From: JAXDLW01 sp046262515
Lineage (GTDB): Bacteria; Chloroflexota; Dormibacteria; DASZGP01
Direction: 5' to 3'
DNA: 9,236 nt
Assembly (NCBI GenBank): GCA_046262515.1
Contig: JBHEMP010000127.1
Span: forward strand, 1 to 9,236
In this document: positions 5,901 through 9,236 of the stretch, piece after piece
How positions within the stretch are numbered: the first letter of the stretch is position 1
How the letters are laid out: every line of letters starts with the position of its first letter
The notes under the pieces: model-generated
Seen by the model: the letters and a program-made list of their open reading frames with translations, nothing else
Told to the model about the DNA's origin: nothing
The model's database searches: none
Made by a program: the position numbers and the translations under genes

Positions 5901-6926
5901 ATGAATGAGAAAAGCAGTAACCCGCAGCACCCGAAGTCCCCGACCGCCGCGCTCATGGAGCGCATCCTCCTCGACGGCCCCGCCGGCATAACCGTCGGCC
6001 GCGGCCGCAGCATCGGCGCCCTCACCCTGGTCCCAATCTTCCACGAGGGCCCGGCCGCCGATTACATCCCCTACGCGTCCATCCAGGGCGCCGGCCTGCT
6101 GAATATCAGTGAGGTCACCGGCGGGGGACAGGTGAACACGCTCATGGCCGAGAACCGATCGGACCAGGCCGTGCTCCTGCTCGAGGGCGAGATGCTCGAG
6201 GGCATGCAGCAGACCCGAGTCCTCAACGTGACGATCCTGGTGCCGGCGCACACCACGCTGAAGATCCCAGTTTCCTGCGTGGAGGCGGGCCGCTGGCACC
6301 ACGACGGTATCGCCGCATCCAAGCATGAGTTCCACATGTCGCCGCGGGCCCGTTCCCGCAAGACCGTCACCGTCAACGTGCAGACTCGCGTCTCGGGCTC
6401 ATACGCATCGGACCAGGGCGAGGTCTGGGCCAGCGTTGACGAGGAACTCAACGCGCACCAGGTGGCGGCGCCGACCCGGGCGCAGTCGGAAATCGGCAAG
6501 GCCCGTGGACCGGAGGTCAGGCGTGACCTGGAGCAGGTCGAGCCGCGGCCGGGCCAGGCTGGAGTGGTCGCCGTGGTGGGCGGGAAGCCGCTCTGCTTCG
6601 ACCTCTTCGACCGGCCATCTACGCTGGCAGTCATCTGGAAGGGGCTCATCGGCAGCTATGCCCTGGACGCCATGACCGTGCCCAGGCGGGCCAGTGCGGT
6701 GCGCGACTCCGCCGAGGCGCGGAAGTGGCTTGGCACCATGACTGATGCCGTGGCCACCGAGCACCCCGGCGTGGGTATCGGCACCAACGTCATCCTCAGC
6801 TCAGCGCAGGCAAGTGCCACGTCGCTGGTTGCCGGCGAGGCGGTTGTCCACCTCGCGGCATTCGTGAGCGCTGAGACCGGCGGATTCGCCCGGCGGAGCC
6901 GTCGCGCAGTGCCCATTCTCTACTAG
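5901..6926 (+). CDS. ARPP-1 domain protein
   Basis: A 341-residue protein from ATG 5901 (TTG 5871 and ATG 5955 are alternatives; no strong Shine-Dalgarno). Conserved blocks of the ARPP-1 domain fill most of the protein: LTLVPIFHEGPAADYIPYAS (41-60), LLLEGEMLEGMQQTRVLN (92-109) and ILVPAHTTLKIPVSCVEAGR (112-131), followed by W. A late block reads LCFDLFDRPSTLAVIWKGLI (231-250). The domain name stands for ARG and Rhodanese-Phosphatase-superfamily-associated Protein, defined from gene neighbourhoods with ADP-ribosylglycohydrolases and Cys-based phosphatases; its biochemical activity is not established as far as I know. No signal peptide or membrane segment, so cytoplasmic. It is monocistronic here, between a terminator upstream and a strong stem-loop downstream. 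A phosphatase of the expected partner type is present at 1546-2079; no ADP-ribosylglycohydrolase is visible in the window. Confidence 0.82.
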   Translation: MNEKSSNPQHPKSPTAALMERILLDGPAGITVGRGRSIGALTLVPIFHEGPAADYIPYASIQGAGLLNISEVTGGGQVNTLMAENRSDQAVLLLEGEMLEGMQQTRVLNVTILVPAHTTLKIPVSCVEAGRWHHDGIAASKHEFHMSPRARSRKTVTVNVQTRVSGSYASDQGEVWASVDEELNAHQVAAPTRAQSEIGKARGPEVRRDLEQVEPRPGQAGVVAVVGGKPLCFDLFDRPSTLAVIWKGLIGSYALDAMTVPRRASAVRDSAEARKWLGTMTDAVATEHPGVGIGTNVILSSAQASATSLVAGEAVVHLAAFVSAETGGFARRSRRAVPILY

Positions 6927-6936
6927 CCCGGGGACT

Positions 6937-6970
6937 GTCGGCCCGCGACCGCCATGTGTCGCGGGCCGGC
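6937..6970 (+). terminator. Strong GC-rich stem-loop after ARPP-1 (terminator-like)
   Basis: A stem of 11 perfect base pairs (CGGCCCGCGAC / GTCGCGGGCCG, 6939-6949 and 6958-6968) extends to 13 with one G-U, closing an 8-nt loop (CGCCATGT). It begins 11 nt after the ARPP-1 stop. There is no U-run (CCCCGCT follows), so it is a non-canonical terminator of the kind common in GC-rich bacteria, or an mRNA-stabilising 3' hairpin. Confidence 0.6.
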
Positions 6971-6992
6971 CCCCCGCTCACGTTGCAGAGCT

Positions 6993-7009
6993 CGAACTAG
7001 AGGAGTTCG
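6993..7009. repeat. Short inverted repeat downstream of Phd/YefM antitoxin
   Basis: CGAACT-AGAGG-AGTTCG, 6-bp arms, 14 nt past the antitoxin stop on the minus strand. Too weak and without a T-run for a confident terminator; with the larger 6937-6970 stem it makes the 96-nt space between the two convergent genes almost entirely hairpin-forming. Confidence 0.3.
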
Positions 7010-7022
7010 TTAACGAGGACCC

Positions 7023-7265
7023 TCAGAAGGTTGGCTTCTCAAATGCCTGGACAAGACGCAGCGGCATTTTGTCGAAGTCTTCGGCCATGCGTACTCGCCC
7101 CTCCCAGCCGCCTGGCATGCGACGAGGTCGGTCCGACCCGTCGTAAGGGACCAGCTTCGCGACAGGCCGACCCGCGCGTGTGATGACGACCTCCTTGCCG
7201 GACTGGACCTCCACTATTAGATGGGACAAGTTCGTCTTCGCTTCCTCAACGTTCATCCCTTGCAT
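7023..7265 (-). CDS. Orphan Phd/YefM-family antitoxin
   Basis: An 80-residue protein from ATG 7265-7263 (an upstream in-frame start would add MRCRWTGSI, and the family normally begins close to the INVxEAK motif). MNVEEAKTNLSHLIVEVQSG then KEVVITRAGRPVAKLVPY is a clear full N-terminal Phd/YefM DNA-binding and dimerisation domain. The tail GGWEGRVRMAEDFDKMPLRL and AFEKPTF corresponds to the toxin-neutralising region (G...G...DFD.PLP......FE). A PIN or Fic/Doc toxin normally overlaps or follows within a few bases, but the 96 nt beyond the stop contain no ORF, only weak and strong hairpins and then the ARPP-1 gene on the other strand. It is therefore solo. An inverted repeat at 7266-7282 abuts its start codon. 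Confidence 0.85.
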   Translation of the reverse strand: MQGMNVEEAKTNLSHLIVEVQSGKEVVITRAGRPVAKLVPYDGSDRPRRMPGGWEGRVRMAEDFDKMPLRLVQAFEKPTF

Positions 7266-7282
7266 GATGGACCCAGTCCATC
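7266..7282. promoter_or_regulatory. Inverted repeat abutting Phd/YefM start, candidate operator
   Basis: GATGGAC-CCA-GTCCATC: perfect 7-bp arms with a 3-nt centre, immediately upstream of the antitoxin ATG (7265). Phd/YefM proteins autorepress by binding short palindromes at this position, so an operator role is likely though untested. Confidence 0.55.
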
Positions 7283-7303
7283 GACAACGCAATTTGCCGT
7301 GGA

Positions 7304-8671
7304 CTACGCACCCTGACCAGCGCCCCGAGAGCGCCAGAGGACCACGATGCCGGCCAGTGACAGCAGGGTGCTGAGCACGACCGACAAGCGCACATCGTGC
7401 CCGGCGGACGGGAGCGGGGGAGTGGGCAGAGGCAGGGGTGTGGGGGCCAGCACGGGAGTTGCCGTGAGCACCGGAGTGGGCGGGAGCACCGCGATGGGCG
7501 GGACCGCCGGAGTGGGGGCGCGCGGGGTTGCCGGCGACGGCGGAATTATCCGGGGTGGTGCGGGCGTCGGTGGCGCGGACGCGAGAACCTGCGGAGGCTT
7601 GACCGGCGGTGGCGGCACAGTGGAGCTCGGCGTGGGGCGTGGCGGAGCCAACACGGTGACATCGGTCGTCGCCTCCACGGTCTCGCGACCCCAGGTCGTC
7701 TCGACGAGGCGTTGCGTGGGGACGCTCGAGACCAGGAGCCGCCCGGGCGGCGTCGCCACGACTGCCTGCGCCGCGAGCGAAACGTGGCCCGCCGAGGCAG
7801 GGTCGAAGGCGACGCTTACCGCCGCGCGCCCCGCCGAAGTGCGAAGCGTCAACGGGTTGCCTGCGGGGTGAGGCAGCGCTGCAGTGTCAAGTGTGGCGAG
7901 GCCGGCGGCGTTGCTGCTGACGAGCACTTCCGTCCCGTCGGGGGCCGGGGATCCATCGTCGGTGAACACGCGTACGGCGACGTCGAACCGCGGACGGGCG
8001 GGGTCCGCCGACACTGTGTTCCCCGGAGGACCCTCGAGGGTGAGCAGCGCATGTCCAGGGGGCCCGGCCAGGGCTGCCTCTCGGAGGAGACTCTCGTACG
8101 CAGCACGGTACGCGGAATCCACGAAGGGACTGCCGGCCGGGTCCAGCTGAAACTCGTCGCTGAAGTGCCAGAGTGCGGCCTGCACGACGCTCGAACTGCG
8201 CGCCAGACCCGCGGGGCCGCCACCCAGGAGTGCGGGCCCATTGGGGTAGCCGTGTCGGAGTAGCCAGAGAACGGCCCGGGCGTTGTGCACCGTGGCGGCG
8301 TCGATGGTCGGGCCGTCAGTGTAGGCCGCGTCGTGTCGGCGATGGGTGCGCGCGTCGGCACAGTACCCTGTGCCTGTAAGCCCCCGGCCGTCGGTGAACC
8401 CGAGCAGGCCGGCCTCCAGGTTGAAATGACGCCCGTCGAGAGTGCCCGCCGCCATGGCATACGGCTGGCTGACGAACTCCGTCCCGATGTCCGCGCCCTG
8501 GAGGTGGAACGTATGCGGTCCCTCGGCCAGCGCCGGGAGGACGAAGAGCGTGAGCAGGCTGGCCGCGAACAGGATCGCCGCGCGGGTCGAAGGGTGGCGG
8601 CGGATCGCGCGCAACTCCGCGCGGTAGCGTCGTCGTAACTGGGTCCCCGTGATAACTGTCGCTTCGTGCAT
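7304..8671 (-). CDS. Secreted thioester-domain surface protein with Pro-rich stalk and LPXTG-like anchor
   Basis: 455 residues from ATG 8671 (GTG 8716 would add 15). The long basic n-region with hydrophobic core ~30-49 (AAILFAASLLTLFVLPALAE) is a signal peptide. A thioester domain lies at ~58-205: Cys104 in TGYCADART and Gln164 in SSVVQAALWHFSDEF match the paired Cys and Q.A.W motifs whose side chains form the internal thioester. Such domains let Gram-positive adhesins bond covalently to host or surface molecules. An Ig-like beta domain follows (~207-340; VAVRVFTDDGSPAPDGTEVLV), then a Pro/Thr/Ala stalk (342-419), LPSAG (420-424), a membrane helix (428-446) and a basic tail WRSRGAG. LPSAG is LPXTG-like with Ala for Thr, so sortase anchoring is plausible; a plain C-terminal membrane anchor is the alternative. 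It points to a monoderm-type envelope. No sortase is in the window. Confidence 0.83.
   Translation of the reverse strand: MHEATVITGTQLRRRYRAELRAIRRHPSTRAAILFAASLLTLFVLPALAEGPHTFHLQGADIGTEFVSQPYAMAAGTLDGRHFNLEAGLLGFTDGRGLTGTGYCADARTHRRHDAAYTDGPTIDAATVHNARAVLWLLRHGYPNGPALLGGGPAGLARSSSVVQAALWHFSDEFQLDPAGSPFVDSAYRAAYESLLREAALAGPPGHALLTLEGPPGNTVSADPARPRFDVAVRVFTDDGSPAPDGTEVLVSSNAAGLATLDTAALPHPAGNPLTLRTSAGRAAVSVAFDPASAGHVSLAAQAVVATPPGRLLVSSVPTQRLVETTWGRETVEATTDVTVLAPPRPTPSSTVPPPPVKPPQVLASAPPTPAPPRIIPPSPATPRAPTPAVPPIAVLPPTPVLTATPVLAPTPLPLPTPPLPSAGHDVRLSVVLSTLLSLAGIVVLWRSRGAGQGA
7408..7650 (-). repeat. Low-complexity Pro-rich stalk coding region
   Basis: This part of the surface-protein gene encodes degenerate short units of the type P-T-P-V-L and P-P-x-P (for example PPTPVLTATPVLAPTPLPLP). 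On the plus strand it reads as repeated GGGCGGGAGCACC- and GTGGGGG-like stretches. Such tracts expand and contract by slippage; they also create long spurious open frames on the plus strand. Confidence 0.6.
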
Positions 8672-8748
8672 GCCTTCATGGTCGCGGCCGCCGGCGGACA
8701 ACTGAAGGACACTCACGAAGCGAGGACGCGATCCTGGCCGCGGCGATC

Positions 8749-8778
8749 TTGCGCATCAGATGCGCATACACCTATCAT
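8749..8778 (+). promoter_or_regulatory. Promoter with operator-like palindrome before RHH/PIN pair
   Basis: A -35-like TTGCGC (8749-8754) and a -10 TATCAT (8773-8778) are separated by 18 nt, and the -10 ends 8 nt before ATG 8787, giving a leaderless mRNA. A perfect palindrome TGCGCATC-A-GATGCGCA (8750-8766) covers the -35, and the half-motif ATGCGCA recurs at 8787-8793 over the start codon. This spacing fits cooperative binding by the encoded RHH antitoxin. Confidence 0.6.
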
Positions 8779-8786
8779 CACACATC

Positions 8787-9023
8787 ATGCGCACCACCCT
8801 GGACCTCGACGCGTCGGTGCTACGCCAGCTGCGGCAGCGCGGTCGGCGCGAGCACAAGAGCATGGGCCAGGTCGCGTCAGAGCTTCTTGCCCGCGGCCTC
8901 GACAGCCCGCTCGAGGGAGTTGGTCAACCCGTGCCACGGTGGAGAGCGCGCAACCTCGGGCATGCGCTGGTGGACCTGGAGGACAAGGAGGCGGTGAGGG
9001 TCATCCTCGACGAGGTGCCCTGA
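8787..9023 (+). CDS. Ribbon-helix-helix antitoxin (VapB-like)
   Basis: A 78-residue protein. MRTTLDLDASVLRQLRQRGR then HKSMGQVASELLARGL is the RHH fold: strand TTLDLD, helix 1 ASVLRQLRQRGRRE and helix 2 after the MGQ cap. The tail GQPVPRWRARNLGHALVDLE is Arg/Pro-rich then acidic and matches the toxin-binding region of VapB antitoxins paired with the PIN subfamily seen downstream. ATG 8787 is chosen over upstream in-frame alternatives because it starts exactly at the RHH strand and lies 8 nt after a good -10. The stop TGA 9021-9023 overlaps the first codon of the toxin. Confidence 0.87.
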   Translation: MRTTLDLDASVLRQLRQRGRREHKSMGQVASELLARGLDSPLEGVGQPVPRWRARNLGHALVDLEDKEAVRVILDEVP

Positions 9024-9236
9024 GCGCCACCCTTGACGCCAACATCCTCGTGTATGCAAGCAACATCGCCGACCCAGTGCATTCCCGGGCGGAGGCCCTG
9101 GTCGGCGAGCTGGCTGCGGGGCCCGACATCGTCTATCTCTTCTGGCCGACGATCATGGGATACCTACGGCTGGTGACCCACCCGGGGATCCTGCCCCGGC
9201 CGATGTCCCCGGGGGATGCGCTCGCCAACATTGACT
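9020..9236 (+). CDS. PIN-domain toxin (VapC), 3' end outside window, CTG start proposed
   Basis: 72 residues are visible before the window ends. SATLDANILVYASNIADPVH carries the first catalytic Asp (residue 6), and YLFWPTIMGYLRLVTHPGIL then PRPMSPGDALANI is the middle of the PIN subfamily typified by mycobacterial VapC proteins with an FLRxxTxPxxxxxPLxPxxA motif. There is no ATG, GTG or TTG in frame at the 5' end; the only initiator-like codon that keeps the first strand is CTG 9020-9022. It overlaps the antitoxin TGA in the form CTGA, exactly analogous to the ATGA and GTGA overlaps of the other two pairs. GAGG (9012-9015) lies just upstream. The remaining acidic residues fall beyond the edge. 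Confidence 0.85.
   Translation, partial: MSATLDANILVYASNIADPVHSRAEALVGELAAGPDIVYLFWPTIMGYLRLVTHPGILPRPMSPGDALANID

Noticed and set aside
5781..6335. N-terminal extension of the RHH antitoxin to a 265-residue protein
   Set aside because: The extension is antisense to the ARPP-1 gene and crosses the plus-strand terminator. The RHH fold begins exactly at MSRFQV, so the short start is used.
1249..7000. Shared 11-mer GAGCTCGAACT at about 1250 and 6989
   Set aside because: There is no flanking similarity or symmetry linking the two places; most likely chance, not an attachment site or element boundary.
7408..7650. Possible CRISPR-like or tandem repeat array
   Set aside because: The repetitiveness is degenerate and in codon register, explained by the Pro-rich stalk; there are no uniform repeats or spacers.
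7347..8263. Long plus-strand ORFs with Gly/Arg-rich products
   Set aside because: They are mirror images of the Pro-rich stalk and Ig-like domain of the minus-strand surface protein.
9128..9160. PIN toxin at the right edge lacking the usual Glu in the LEFLR-like motif (MGYLR)
   Set aside because: The subfamily with the FLRxxTxP motif often lacks Glu at this position to my knowledge, so this is not evidence of inactivation.

Overview
The window is GC-rich, with GC-biased third codon positions, frequent GTG starts and several genes that look leaderless. This suits a high-GC soil-type bacterium from an actinobacterial, Chloroflexota or Dormibacterota-like lineage; no marker gene fixes the phylum. 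The region is accessory in character: a toxin-antitoxin (TA) island of small, partly decayed modules mixed with regulatory, signalling and surface genes.

Layout. 1-273: 3' end of an HD-type phosphohydrolase. 274-1470: an eroded stretch with two weak hypothetical ORFs, a GNAT acetyltransferase remnant with a frameshift, and an internally shortened VapB-like antitoxin without a toxin. 1546-2079: a Cys-based phosphatase (HCWGGKGRTG). 2113-2967: a membrane-anchored exported protein split by an in-frame amber codon. 3019-3722 (minus): a ribbon-helix-helix (RHH)/PIN TA pair. 3816-4453 (plus): a divergent AbrB/PIN TA pair. 4463-5524: a WYL-domain regulator with an ambiguous 5' end. 5538-5780 (minus): an orphan RHH antitoxin, antisense to the tail of the WYL transcript, with a rho-independent-type terminator at 5817-5840. 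5901-6926: an ARPP-1 domain protein, followed by a strong stem-loop. 7023-7265 (minus): an orphan Phd/YefM antitoxin. 7304-8671 (minus): a surface protein with a signal peptide, a thioester domain, a Pro-rich stalk and an LPXTG-like tail. 8787-9236: an RHH/PIN pair, the toxin running off the right edge.

How the parts may work together. Six antitoxin-like genes occur in 9.2 kb but only three PIN toxins. Five of the antitoxin genes have a perfect inverted repeat or a small palindrome at or near the start codon, consistent with autoregulation. At several of them a -10-like hexamer lies 6-9 nt from the start codon, implying leaderless mRNAs. The most unusual content is the ARPP-1 gene, a phosphatase of the type I associate with ADP-ribosylglycohydrolase/ARPP-1 neighbourhoods, and a WYL regulator, all inside a TA island. 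This could be a dispersed or decaying defence/stress locus, but that link is inference. The thioester adhesin is a separate point of interest.
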